A stretch of 64,000 bases of DNA, taken from positions 20,435,001-20,499,000 of the forward strand of contig CM076153.1 of NCBI GenBank assembly GCA_038025085.1, in the 5' to 3' direction. Positions 47,733 through 59,800 of this stretch are shown here, in pieces. The first letter of the stretch is position 1. Each line of letters starts with the position of its first letter. Below the pieces are notes generated by a model, which did not search any database, was not told the DNA's origin, and saw only the letters and a list, made by a program, of their open reading frames with translations. Position numbers and translations under genes: made by a program. This DNA comes from Tetragonia tetragonoides (taxonomy: Eukaryota; Streptophyta; Magnoliopsida; Caryophyllales; Aizoaceae).

Positions 47733-48720
47733 TCATGGTTGACGCTTCCAACTCGGACCCGCTTTCGTGTAGAAGAACGCCAATTCTCATACGCACCTAC
47801 AAACCATGCAATGAGGACCAATGTCCTCAAGTTGAGCATCGTAAAAGAGCCCTTCCTTCCAATGCCTATTTGGATCATGCACCTTCGAAAGAAGGCAACG
47901 TAATTTAGGGTCAACCATTTTCGGATCATCTTTAGTTGGTACTGGCCACCAACACTATCTAGAAAGACTTTTCCTACAGTCAACGAGACCAACACCTTTG
48001 ATTTCATTCACTAGTCTTCCCATCATATCAATCCCTTTTGACACACAACGCTCCTGTCCCATACCCATTAGGCAGATGCTAAATACATAAGAAGCGCGGT
48101 TGTAACCAGCATCGGACGCCAACTCCAAAAACCACAAGGCTACCTCGTGTTGAGGCTTATCTTTGAAAAGATTCATCTGCATGACAAAAAACAATATTTG
48201 TAATTGCAAGTCCAAGGTCTAGAAGTATATAATGTGTGGTGTAACATGTTTTAAAACGTGTATGGATTGTTTATTTTGACAAGATCAGAGAAAGTATAGA
48301 ATACCATTGCTTCCATATACATTGCGTCGGGGTTGTTTGCACACAGGCATCTGTTGAAGAAATCTAAACTTCCGTCCTTCCATACACAAAAACCGTCTAA
48401 AGAAAGCCTTTGCAGTACATTGTTACTAAGTCCAACTTCGTTCATGTCCTTGCAACTATAACAATGATGCGTGCTAATCGTTACCGTTTTCCTTCCCTAA
48501 ATAATTCATATCGAATACCAAAATAAATGATTAGTCATAATTACCTCAATTTTAATTTGGTGTAATTTTCACGTGAAGAAGAACCAACCAACAACATTAT
48601 ATCTTCTTTGATTTTCTCTGGGAGTTCGTTGATACACAATTGTCTACGTTTTCCCTTTTCGATAACACGATCAATTACACTGCTTTCTCCTTGCATTTGT
48701 AAACCTCCCCCGCTCATCAT
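47733..48720 (-). pseudogene. F-box paralog 6 (subtype A), two stops
   Basis: Exons on minus are 48720-48545 (176 nt), 48455-48305 (151 nt) and 48176-47733. The F-box is ELPEKIKEDIMLLVGSSSREN. Exon 2 reads NNVLQRLSLDGFCVW and NNPDAMYMEAM, very close to paralog 2. Exon 3 opens MNLFKDKPQHEVALWFLELA, but a TAG follows KSLSR near 47957, and a TGA replaces an expected Arg codon (CRCV*ELAFFY) near 47785. The remaining frame matches paralog 2 to the end, so the gene decayed by point changes. Confidence 0.82.
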
Positions 48721-49656
48721 TTATTGTGGTATGTTGGACCCCTTGATGTTCAAATGGGGAAAATAATTTTGATTTGATGTTAAAATGGGGATAATTCAAC
48801 CTCTACTTATAGGATAGGAAACTTATCTATTTTGTAACTTATTTTGGATAAAGGGGTTATTGAGGTAGTTATTGATTATGGATAAAACGGTTTATCAGGT
48901 AGTTATTGATAGGAATTTAATTTAATTAAATTTAATTAAATTTAATAAATTATAATAGTCAATATATTAGTAGTTAATTATGACAAACATGTTCACACTT
49001 CACAGCATTCTTATTTCATATAGTTAGTAACAACCAATGTATCGTCGCGGATCATATTCTTCAATAAATGTTTATTAAATATTTAACCCACTAAAAAGAT
49101 GTGCATTTTTCTTTGATAAAAAATAAAAATTTTAAACAATATTATATAACACAAATGAACATTCAAAAATTATTTCATTGTACTGTGTCATTTCTATATA
49201 TATGACGTAGTGTACAGTACCTCGAGCCAAACAATGGGATTATTAATTAATAAAATTTGAAATTTGAAGTGGTAATGATTCATTATGGACCCACTATTGC
49301 AGTATAGGTATTTTTGAGAACAACGGAGTAATGGCTAATTTTGTACATCGATCATGTAAATTTGGATAATACAGTCATATGGGAATTGTAATTCAAACGT
49401 CTAGTGGTATTTAACAGCATTTAAACACATTTGTAGTTTGTTTTATATAATTATTACACGGATTCCTTTTTCATATTCCTTTTTGTATAAGAAAAAAACA
49501 TTTCCAAGCGCTAGGAGGCGTGACTGTTGGTTACTATATAAATACCACTATTTATTGTGCTTCCTTTCCTTTTCGTTCATTGTTACCATTGTTTTTCATC
49601 AACATTTCATCCCCCTCTCTCTCCTCGAGGTTTTACATAATAACCCATTGATCACA
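48721..49656. other. Divergent interval between F-box paralogs 6 and 7
   Basis: AT-rich, with TTAATTAAATTTAATTAAAT near 48915. It contains the promoter of paralog 7. No gene was recognised. Confidence 0.45.
49535..49544 (+). promoter_or_regulatory. TATA box of F-box paralog 7
   Basis: TATATAAATA lies about 113 bp before the ATG at 49657. A CT-rich stretch (49610-49625) sits between them, as in many plant 5' leaders. Confidence 0.6.
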
Positions 49657-50599
49657 ATGAAGCGACTGCGTATGTCATTGAAAGACATCGAAGAAGGGAT
49701 ACTGAACGACATAGCTTGCCGAGTGGCTCGTATTTCTGTGAAAGATTTGGCAAACTTCAAGCAAAGGTATATGTGTTATTACTTTTTGATTTTGCTAGTT
49801 ATCAGGAGTTGATGTCTTTAGCCTCTGATTTTCTGATGTATATAGTTATGGTCATGGCAAATATTCAAAAGAATCATCCATGGTTTCCAAAATAAAACAT
49901 ACATTTTATGTATGTCAATTTCTGTTAATTTTTAAATTCTACATTGGTAACAGTTGCAGGAAATTCAACACAATTGGAAAGGGCGATCAAGTCCTAGAAA
50001 ACTTGTGCATGAATAGCCTAGGATCAAATCCCCTGTTAAATGAAAACCGAGAAACAATTGTAACAAAGTGCATCGATTTGGGTAACGCAAGCGCAATGTT
50101 CTACGATGGGATGGTAAGCCATAGCACGTATGCTGATTGAATTTAGCGTGTCTAAATCAATTAACTATTATTAATGTGTATTTTTGTTTAGATGAAATAC
50201 TTTGATGAAAATCGATTTTTGGAGGGTGAATCTTTATTGGAAAGAGCAGTGGAGAAAGGGGAAAATTTGATGCAACTGTATGTCTTTAGCCTACTTTTAA
50301 TGTGCAAGGGAAATGATTCGTCTTTGGAAAGAGGAGTTCATATGATGGGAAATGCAGCGATAGCGCTTCGAGGAGTGGGCATTGTCAAGTGTTGTTTAAA
50401 GTTGGATGATTTTTGCCCCTTATATTATCGCCCTTCTTTTAAATGCTCGGAACTATATTGTGAGGATAAGGAGGAGCACGACCCTGAAATACTATGGATT
50501 GATGACGACAATTTCAACGAAATTTTAGAAGAAATTGGGCCAAAATGTTTCACTTGTCGAAGTGCTCGAGAGCTAAGATTTTTTAAGAAAGTTGTGTGA
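49657..50599 (+). CDS. F-box paralog 7 (subtype A), intact, 225 aa
   Basis: Exons are 49657-49766 (110 nt), 49954-50113 (160 nt) and 50192-50599 (408 nt); the joined frame is 226 codons with no break. The F-box-like N-terminus (DIEEGILNDIACRVARISVKD) would link to SKP1. NASAMFYDGM and LLERAVEKGENLMQLYVFSLLL form the Sel1/TPR-like helices. The end has GPKCFTCRSARELRFFKK, the Cys motif of subtype A. The N-terminus is shorter than in paralog 2 and the F-box is divergent (SLKDIEEGILNDI in place of the usual LP core), so adaptor binding is less sure. One of two intact members. Confidence 0.8.
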
Positions 50600-51099
50600 C
50601 AATGTCTAAGTTTATTGTAACCATTTCTGCGTATTTAGTTGGACGGAATGAATAGTCATATACAGTATCAATGATGATATCAGTATAAGATTTCTCAATG
50701 GAGTGCATGTTGTACTTGAACACTTAGAATTTATGAGATATAACCGTTCATCTATACATGTGTATTGTGCTATGTTGTTCTTTCCAATCTGTCTGAGTAC
50801 TTGCATACACATTGTTGTTCCTGCATACACATTGTTGTTCCTGTAAATATGAGAATCTGTACTACATACTCCATAACATAGGCGTTGTTCGATGATCGGA
50901 TGTTCCAATAGTTTTAGCACCTACATGTTATCACTAACCGTTGTTCCAACGAAATTAATAAATTACATGCTTCAAACACATAGACGCTCGTATTCGTCTT
51001 AAGATGATGGTTTTAATCTCCAACTTACCCTAGTACATAAATATCTTATTCACGACCGCTTTGAGGTACCCTCTGTCTTTGACACCAAACCTCCTACCC
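50600..51099. other. Interval between F-box paralog 7 and fusion gene copy 2
   Basis: Contains a 21-bp tandem duplication (CATACACATTGTTGTTCCTG, about 50803-50841). No gene was recognised. Confidence 0.5.
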
Positions 51100-52191
51100 A
51101 TGGAAACACAAAACACCTCAGCAAACCAGCCATAAGAAGAAACAAGTGAAAACCAGTACAAGCTACCTCCCCCATCATCCTCAGAGCTATTCAACACCCA
51201 TCCACGTCCAACACCATGTCCTTTGAGTTATTCGGACGAAACCATCATTCACTTTTTTGAACTTCCCAACCCTGACATGAACCACCATCAGGAGACCTAC
51301 CTTACTGGCACAACCTTTCTCGCTCCACGTTCGAATGGGACTTTGGCGAAGGTACCAAACACCATGCTCCTTAAAATCCTGCTCAATCCAAGGGAAATAC
51401 CCTCAGATTTGATAAATCTCCACATGAAAAATAGGAAAGACGAAGTGGTACCCGCTCACTTGATGGATCTCTCTGATCAAAACAAGTGGGGTGAAGATAT
51501 CGCAGGGAATCGATTACGAGCCCTGCGCTCAATTCTAGGAGGAAAGCTAGGTCCTATAGAGCTCAGGGATTGCGAGATCTTCCCAGATCCTCCGTCAATT
51601 CTCCCTCAATTGAATGTAAGCTATCTTTTGAACTCTGAGTGTGTGAGGACATCCATCTTAAGCTTCTCCAATGCAGTGGTTCTATACACATTGAACACAA
51701 GCGCGAAACAGATAGATCTTATCATCAACTTGTCAACCACTTACTACCCAAGGATGTGCAGATACTATATGTCGAGAATGGAAGTTCAGAATAGGTACTT
51801 GAAGGTCCCAGGCTTGAACAAGATTGTGGACGGGTTGGACAACAGGGAAAAGGTAAATCATCCAGCCCTCTTTACAGCCCCATATCTTGAATTTAGATTG
51901 AATATGGTTATATGGAATGTTCGAGGGATTGCAAGACCCTCATACAAATCAAATTTGATGTACCTTTGTCAATTATACTATCTTGAGACTGTCATTCTCA
52001 CTGAAACTCGTGTGAGTAGAGCTAATACAGAAAAGATCATTAGAGGCCTACCGTTTCAGCACTGGTTACTAATGGAACCCGAAGGAATAGCTGGTGGAAT
52101 TTTGATCCTATGGTCTCATAACATATTGTTTGACGAGGTGGACAAAAATAAGGATCTCCTCCATGGTATTGTGCAGTCTGCAGGAATATAA
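51100..52191 (+). CDS. LINE-endonuclease fusion gene, copy 2
   Basis: A frame without introns encodes the same two-part protein as copy 1. The unknown domain has TIIHFFELPNPD, ETYLTGTTFLAPRSNG and VVPAHLMDLSDQN. The endonuclease-like part has MVIWNVRGIARPSYKSNLM, VILTETRVSRANTEK and GGILILWSHNI, then ends at 52191 shortly after, so only the first quarter of an L1 endonuclease is kept, without the later Asp and His. The in-frame ATG at 51100 is followed by a TAA at 51133; beyond that the frame stays open, and the next ATG is 51277. Homology to copy 1 reaches upstream of 51277, so the start may be decayed or spliced. Copy 1 has an intron where copy 2 is continuous. Function unknown. Confidence 0.6.
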
Positions 52192-53133
52192 TTGAACGAA
52201 GGATTGTTGAAGTGTGTACTGTATGTTTCCAATTATGTAAGATGAAGCTTAGTTTGGTTTTGGATGGATAGTTGTATCCCAGAGTAGTTATGAACTTAAC
52301 TTTTGTAATGTAATTGATGATTTGTAACAACTTTGATGCAAAATGGCAGTATCTATTTGGTTTAGTTAAATGAAATGGAAGTGTTTGCCATCATAAAGCA
52401 GTATGTATTTGTTTTTGTTATTGTTTTATGATTATAATTTACACGAACATTTATTTACAAAAGGAGACCATACATGCCAAATATTATCACAGAAAATTGA
52501 ATTGTTCCTATATATATTTTTCTCATAATTATTTTTTTGGTTCATCAGTATGTTAGTGTTATCATAATCCTCATTTGAGTAATTATTTTTATAAACATTA
52601 AACTGAGTTTGTGTTAGACCATAGGATCCATATATTCATCTGAATTCTGAGTCTCAATTTTACTAGAAGCTCGAATTTGTACCCTTTTGCGTATCCATTA
52701 CTACTTTGAAAATATTTGTGTATCATTGTTACAATAAAAATATGTTCTTCGTGAATTTAAAAAAAGACACTGATTATAAAATGGGTCGTTTTAAACAATG
52801 TAAACAAATATGAAAAGTCTAAATTAGAAGGTACTTCAATTTGTTTGATAGATAAGTCCAAAGTACATCTCTTACATAAATTACCGAAGTGGGGATTACA
52901 TCACTTCTAATAGCCAAAAGGGAAACTGATGCAAATACCTACTTAGGAACAATTTCATGACAACCTAATAGGAAACAAAATGCGTACATACAAAAGGCAT
53001 TTTTGTTTCGCTACAAATCTAAAACAAAAGGTTTTACTCACGATAACAACAGAGACTACATTTTTCGAGTTCATACTAATTTGCCACATTACATTTACAC
53101 ATGTGCCTCTCATATTGTCACTAATTGCCTTCC
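52192..53133. other. Non-coding interval
   Basis: AT-rich, with two convergent gene ends. No gene or clear repeat was recognised. Confidence 0.4.
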
Positions 53134-53468
53134 TCATATTCCATTGTTGAGACGTTCAGACCTCCTTACCTCATGCTTTAGCAGAACATCATCAGTAACT
53201 GGAAGGGGAGCAAATCTTTTAAACATCTCTCTCGATTCAAGTTTGATGAGGTCGAGGTACGCATGGTTGTGCTCTTCATCATACATCTTACTCAGGGTTG
53301 TTGTCAATCACAATTATCAATGATACGCCCAACAGTCGATATGCTTGTACGGATCATAAGTTCCCTCATGAAGATCCTTATCTCAAGTTTTCTCCTTGCA
53401 TGACTTTTTCGGATTCCCAAAGCAGTATCGCGTCTTGTGCAACCCACTCTTGAATTGGATTTCACCAT
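53134..53468 (-). pseudogene. Small helical protein, copy 2, frameshifted
   Basis: On minus an ATG at 53468 opens MVKSNSRVGCTRR and EIRIFMRELMIR, then stops at 53304. In another frame it continues KMYDEEHNHAYLDLIKLE and ends at 53134. The two pieces align with the intact gene at 29472 (MVKSVKQLQ, DIRAFMGEAIK, MYFDEDYKLLE). A 1-base indel near 53306 therefore breaks it. A TATAAATA box lies at 53550-53557 (minus). Confidence 0.6.
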
Positions 53469-54155
53469 TTCAAAATCAGTTCACTATTTGAGAGATTTTG
53501 TTGCTGTGTTTAGGTATTTTTTGTATCCCCAACCCTGACCTTCGTTACGTATTTATAGGGGGGTGAACCCACCTGATGTAAGGGTCTCTCTATTTGAAAC
53601 TAAAAAAGTTGGTTACATTGTTACAGAAATAATATACGTTGTTCCAAAGTTAGGGTTTTGAGGGCAACTGTGACACAATTTTCCCACCATTTAGACACAC
53701 GAATCCCTATGAGAAAATAACGTGTCGCCCTCAGGCAAGTGAAGTACAATAATGAAAATGACGTCACAGGAAGATTGAATGTTGTTACAGAATAAACAGA
53801 TATTGTTCTATAACATATATACTTTTGTAACGTGTATTTGGATATGTGATAAAAGTAGTGATACTTTTCCCGCCAAAACTAATAAAGGACAAAATTCCAC
53901 AACTGTTACCTTGCAGCTTTATAGCGTATTTTTCCCATATATTACAGCTGGAACCGTAAATATTAAATTAATTTAACATAAGTTAATTTTGTCATGAAAG
54001 ATGACGTTATTAAGGTGAAAAACATAAATTGAAGAACCTAGTGATCTTATTTAAAAATTCTTGACAGTTTATATATAAAGTCATGACAATTATTGCTAAG
54101 TCAATTAGCCCCATTCATAGGAGACAGTTGTATCGTCTCCTTTTTCTCTCCTCTC
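53469..54155. promoter_or_regulatory. Upstream region of small gene copy 2
   Basis: It holds the TATA box at 53550-53557 and, further up, TTTTCCCACC near 53680 and TTTTCCCGCCAAAA near 53868. The latter is an exact E2F-type core, matching the degenerate array upstream of copy 1. No other gene was recognised. Confidence 0.4.
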
Positions 54156-54165
54156 AAAACCTTAG

Positions 54166-54364
54166 GTATTTAGTTTTTTGGTATTTGCCAAGGATATCCA
54201 CCGTCGATGACATGGCTAATCCTCTGGCCCTAACTGTCAGCGCATCACTAATCGGTAGGGGGGTGGCCAAGCGATTTTTTCCATTTGCTAGAGTTGGGAT
54301 TCGAACCCCCAACCACTTGTTTAAGGGATGAAGTACTGAACCACAATACCAACCCATATTGGTT
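54166..54364 (-). mobile_element. SINE with 10-bp target duplication
   Basis: On minus the body starts near 54364 with a tRNA-like head: GTGGTTCAGTACTTC as a box A-like part and GGGTTCGAATCCC as box B, about 35 bp apart. It continues for about 110 bp and ends CAAATACCAAAAAACTAAAT. AAAACCTTAG flanks it on both sides (54156-54165 and 54365-54374). The head cannot fold as a full tRNA with an acceptor stem, so it is a SINE and not a tRNA gene. Confidence 0.85.
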
Positions 54365-54374
54365 AAAACCTTAG

Positions 54375-56814
54375 CTTTTTTGTTTTGCCTCTTCTCACTT
54401 CCATTTTAGTTTCATGTCGGGAGGACCGATATAGTTCATTTCCGTCCTGTATGTATTTGATGTTCTTCATGTAGTTTGACTCTTAATTGTACTCTTTTTG
54501 GCTTTAGGTGGAAGAATTTTCTCTCCCTTTATGGAGTTCATTGGTATTGTAATTTATTCCTTTGCGGAGGTTTATCTTTTCGCCTATGGTGCGGTATCTA
54601 TTTCATAGATTTAAAATAAATTGAGGGACCTGATATACATTCAACCGATGGTACAAAACAGAGTTTTGGACCAATTGATTGATTTGCTTGCGGTGAAGAT
54701 CTCCACTTCCGTCAAAGATGAAGATACATGAAAGAAAGCACATGGTTACTATGCATGTTGGGAGTCGCATTGAGGTGCCCTTGTCAATTGTCTTGTTAGC
54801 AAAAATTGTTTTGTTATTGTTGATTGTAGATGCAGTATGCCTTTTCTATTAAAGAATATTTCCTATATTCCCCTGGAAAAAAAAATACCGGTTTTTATTT
54901 GAAAGAAAGGACATAATCAACGACATTTAAATAAATCAAATAATTTACCAAACTCATTTATACAAATAAGCTAATACAATCCTCTAGTCAAATCACTCAT
55001 GTTCCATTGTGCGTGTATGCCATTTCGTTAAGTTCCGACTCTACATCGTTTATTATTTCTTACATGAAGGCACAAGTCATATATTCCCAAAACCCTATTA
55101 TCACATTTACACGTTACTGTCTTTCTATTTCACTAAATCGGAAAATCACTCTCAACTCTCAGTTACACTTGCATATATACTCTACGATGCCGCTTATGTC
55201 AATCCTCACCTCACTCTCAATTGCTCGACTCTTGCATTTTAGAGTTGAACATGAACATATTTCGCACATACCTTGTCAAAATGTAGGATGCATAGAAATT
55301 GGATCGGAATTAGAAATTAATTCGGGCTTGTATTCGGAGTAAATAATCACAATCCAAAGTTAGACGGATTTTACAGCGATGTGGACTCTAATTTACGAGT
55401 TAAAAGTAGTTTTTGTTCAACAGAAGTTTCGGATTATAATGTAACATGGTGTATGTCTCTATGCATTGGGAATTTTATATGTAGGCATGGACTTAAGTTG
55501 CATGACATATTTTATTTGGAGATGTATATAAAGTAACAACTATCGTTTTTATGTCACAAATAAGATTATATATTGTAACAACGTTTAGAATTGAATGGTT
55601 ATATGATAATTTAAAAGTGAGGATTAATGTTCCGCTAAAAAAAAGGTAAAAGGAACTTTGATGAGACAACTCAGAAGTAATAAATTACCCCGGTGACGTG
55701 TAAAATGGACCGCTGTTGACCACCAATATGTGAGAGGAAAACAGTTGACATTCCCACAAAACCACCTCCTCTCTCTCACCTCCTTCCCTCCTCTCACCTC
55801 CCCCTGGTACTGATAATTTTCTGGAAAGGCAACCATGATGGAGAAATCGTAGAAGCCGCAAATGGACAAAAGCGATGAATGTAAAGTAAGTGAAATGAAA
55901 ATTTGAAAATGAATTACAATTTCATTCAAAAATATTTTAATGTTGTCAATTTTTTTTGTTAATTGTTCCTATATTGGTCTTTATTACTCCGTAGTTCTTT
56001 CAGTGTGTGAGTGATATCCTAGTTTGGAAAAGTTTATAAGTCGAACCCAGATGGTGTATTTGAGTATTCAAAAGTGGTCCACGCATTTGAAAACTCGAAC
56101 CCGCTCTTGTATAAATAACCCGAATTGTGTCCGTAGATGTAGATTATTTGATTTTTGGAAGCATGTGCTTTACAATCTCAATTGTTCCGAAACTTTTGGG
56201 CTTATGTTGTTATTCTATTGAGCAAACCTTCTATGGATGCAGAGAATTTTATTCTTTTCTGAATTAAATTCTTTGTAGATCTGTGGGATATACACAACAA
56301 TTTGTCAGATTTAGCTCCATTACCTATATTTTAGGATTATTTCACAATAGATGGGGTTGAATATGTAATTATAAAAGAATTTTTCTTTAAAATATGTACA
56401 ACAAAGCTTGAAATTATAAAGAAGAGTCGTTTTGTATATTCAAAAACCACACATGTACATCTTTATTGTAAAAGGTTGTCATATGTAAACTGTTTTGCAT
56501 TATATGTTCTGAAAAACGTAAATGGTGATGAATTTAGGTACTTGGTGAGGGAGGGATGAATTGCTTCCCACATATAATATTCATTTAATTTATACGGAGT
56601 GTATCACCATTTTAAAAATAGATAATTTGTGAGGGGCTGACAAACAACAAAACTTTGCGTAGCATGTTTACTAGTTAATTGTTATATGTTTTGGTGACTT
56701 TACTAGTGAAAGTTCAAGTCATGACAAGGATGATGGATCATTTGCTGTATCTATTGTGGTGTTTATTATGCTAAGCATTTGAAAGACGCATAATAAAAGA
56801 ATATTTTGACGCAG
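54375..56814. other. Non-coding interval before copy B
   Basis: 54899-54995 is another member of the repeat family of 44239 (GAAAGAAAGGACATAATCAA). No first exon of copy B with an ATG and no PB1-like domain could be found, although either may lie here. The rest is AT-rich. Confidence 0.4.
54899..54995 (+). repeat. MITE-like repeat family member (partial)
   Basis: Shares GAAAGGACATAATC, ATTTACCAAAC and ACAATCCTCTAGTCAAAT with 44239-44390. Confidence 0.6.
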
Positions 56815-59800
56815 GTTGATTATGATGTCTACAGTAATACTCAGATGGTCATGGATAATGTAGTAAGTATAGCAAAGCAACAACTAGATAATATAAAAGT
56901 TGATGAAGAACCATTAGAAGAGGTAACATTGAAAATTGAATCTTATTTATTTGGGAGTTCAATAAGATTTTTACGGAAACCTGTCTAACGCGTTGGTTTA
57001 TGTCCTGTTTGTTTTGTGCATGTTTTTATGTCGTGTTCATTTTGTGCATTTTATATATAAATTACAGGGGGACGATGTAGTGAAAAAGTATTTGTTGGAT
57101 GAGGTTAGAAAGTGTTACATTATTTGTTTGTGTTTTTAATATGGGCACAACCCAAATTTTTTACTCCAAATTGCAAATGAATCATTCAAATGTTGTTGCA
57201 TTCTTTTCAGCCATCTGATGCATCGGATAAGGCAGAGAAGCCTGAAATGGTGCCAAAAAACGATGGAATGGTACAAGTACAACCACCTGAAACTGATACA
57301 AGTCATTCCATCCTTGATGGAGCTGGTCAGTGTATACGTAGACCTAAAGATAGCTCTTGTGAGGTACATTTACAAACTGATTTGTGGATAATATTCGCAG
57401 AGCCGTATAATTATTTGTTCCAATCTTGCAATTGATGATTTCTAATGTAGGTGAATTATTTTCAGCCATCTGTTTCAAATGTTACGTTAGGGAACGTTGA
57501 AGTGGGGTCACAACACGATGGAATGCTAAGCAAAGGAGCACCTGACATGGATACAAACCCTTCGACGCTTGTTGAAACTGCTCATTGCACAACAACACGT
57601 GAACAAACCTCAACTAAGGTAACATATAGAATCTTCAGTTTGATTAATATGGCCACGGCCAAATGAATATCATTACAAAAATATATAATGAGGGTTTCTA
57701 ATGTTGTTCAAATATTTTTAGCTACCAATTTCAGCTAATACGTTAGGGAACCTTGAAGTGGAGCCACAACAAGATGGAATGGAAAGCAAACAAGCACCTT
57801 AGACGGGTACAAACCTTTCGACGCTTGTTGAAACTGCTAATTGCACAACAACACGTGAACGAACCTCAACTAAGGTAACATATAGAATCTGCTGTTTGAT
57901 TAATATGGCCACGGCCAGATGAATATTATTACAAAAATATATAATGAGGGTTTCTAATGTTGTTCAAATATTTTTAGCTACCAATTTCAGCTAATACATT
58001 AGGGAACCTTGAAGTGGAGCCACAACAAGATGGAATGGAAAGCAAACAAGCACCTTACACGGGTACAAACCCTTCGACGCTTGAAGAAACTGCTCATTGC
58101 ACAACAACGTGTGAACAAAGCTCACTCCAGGTAACATATAGAATCTGTTGTTTGATTAATATAGCCACGGCCAGATGTCGATTACAACTAATATTCCAAT
58201 TAAGGATTTCTGATGTTGGTCAATTATTTTCAGCCAAGTTTTTCACCTGTTACGTTTGGGAAGACTGTACTGGAGCCGGACCCCGATGATTTGGAACAAG
58301 CACCTGAAACGGATACAAACCTTTCCACGCTTGTTGGAACAGCTCCACCTGAGCAACCTACAAGTGAGGTAACATATTTAAACTGATGTTACATTAGAAT
58401 GGGCACCTCAATTGACGAATTCTAATGGTGGTCATTATCAGGCACTTGAAAATGATACACACCCTTGCACCCTTGATGTTACTGATCAATGCACATGTAT
58501 GCATGAAGAAACCGGTAAAGGTTCCGCTGTTACTTGTGCCCCAGACAATGATGGGTCAACAACTGATCCACATAAAGTCAAAGTCAATGATACCTCTACT
58601 GTGGTACATGGAGGAGAAACCCCAGCCGTTTGTCCTATTACTCATGGCCCATCAACAGACGCACATACAGTTGTCGAAACTACAGATGTTACTACTATAG
58701 GTCAAGGTGTAGATACAAGTGTTAGTTGTGAAGGGGTGGATGCTTCTTCTGGTGTTGATGTAGCTGTAGGTTCCATACAAAAAACAGGAGCAATGCGCTG
58801 TCACGACGACTCGGTACATGATGAAGCATACAAGGTTTGGTTGTCAAAACTTACTATAACAACACCCATTGAGGTACCTCTGTTTTATTGATGTTTCTGG
58901 TTACCATGATAAAGAAGGAAAGATATGGGGAAATTTATTTGATCCTAGTATTAAAGAACCACAATATGGCTTTTTGTAAGGATTAAATAATTCGCTGTAT
59001 AAAAGCAAAATATGATGTCATTTATTGAAATGTCAATGTTAGTTAGCAAAAATAATGATTGTAGTTGTTTTGAGTTTGCTGATCAATGATCAGGGTGAAA
59101 AGAGAGAAAATGTTCTTACTGGATTGACATACGAATCTCGCAAGACCCGGAGTAAAAGGAAGAAGGGAGAAGAAAGTTCTGCTCTGAAGCCATCTGATGT
59201 TTCACAAGTGAGGACAAGATCCAACTGTCTTAAAGAAGGAATGGAATCATTAGACAAGAATGACAAGGTAGTCAGCCTTCTGTCAAAATAGTTGATCGAA
59301 TTGCATGCAATTACTTAAGTATGAAAGTGTTATGTTGAGTATATCATGACTTATCCAAAATGGCATCATTGGTAAGGAAAATCTGTCCTCTCCAAGAAAC
59401 CAAAAAAAATAAACAGACTGTGTTGGAGAATCCCTTGATAACTAACAACATTGGCGTTAGTGATTCAAGGGATGGTGTAGGTGCATCTAAAAGCCCAACG
59501 GTGGAAGGGGTTGACTCACCCAAAAATGTTAAGCAAGGACGTCCAGGTCAGAAAAGGAAGCGGGGAAGACCGGTGGTACCTAGACCATCAAAAATTTATG
59601 TAAGTGCGTGTAAATTTTTTTGTCATCTCAAGATTCTATACATTTTACAGTATCGTACCTAATACATTATCTGCCTCATGTAGGGAAACCCTAGTGTCAG
59701 GTGTCACCCGGAGAAGGTCATACAGCTTTGTGAGAATCTATTGCCTATCCAAATAGCTTGGTTGAAGGACACGGGATTTGAGTACTTTTTAGATATCTCA

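Noticed and set aside
54288..54364. tRNA gene on minus
   Set aside because: Box B is good but no acceptor stem or anticodon arm can be formed; target duplications show it is a SINE head.
55007..55342. Open frame of 111 codons
   Set aside because: No recognisable motif, AT-rich composition and no splice or promoter context.
58425..58700. Alternative-frame open reading of 91 codons
   Set aside because: It overlaps the 432-nt exon of copy B, whose frame is supported by phase-0 borders.
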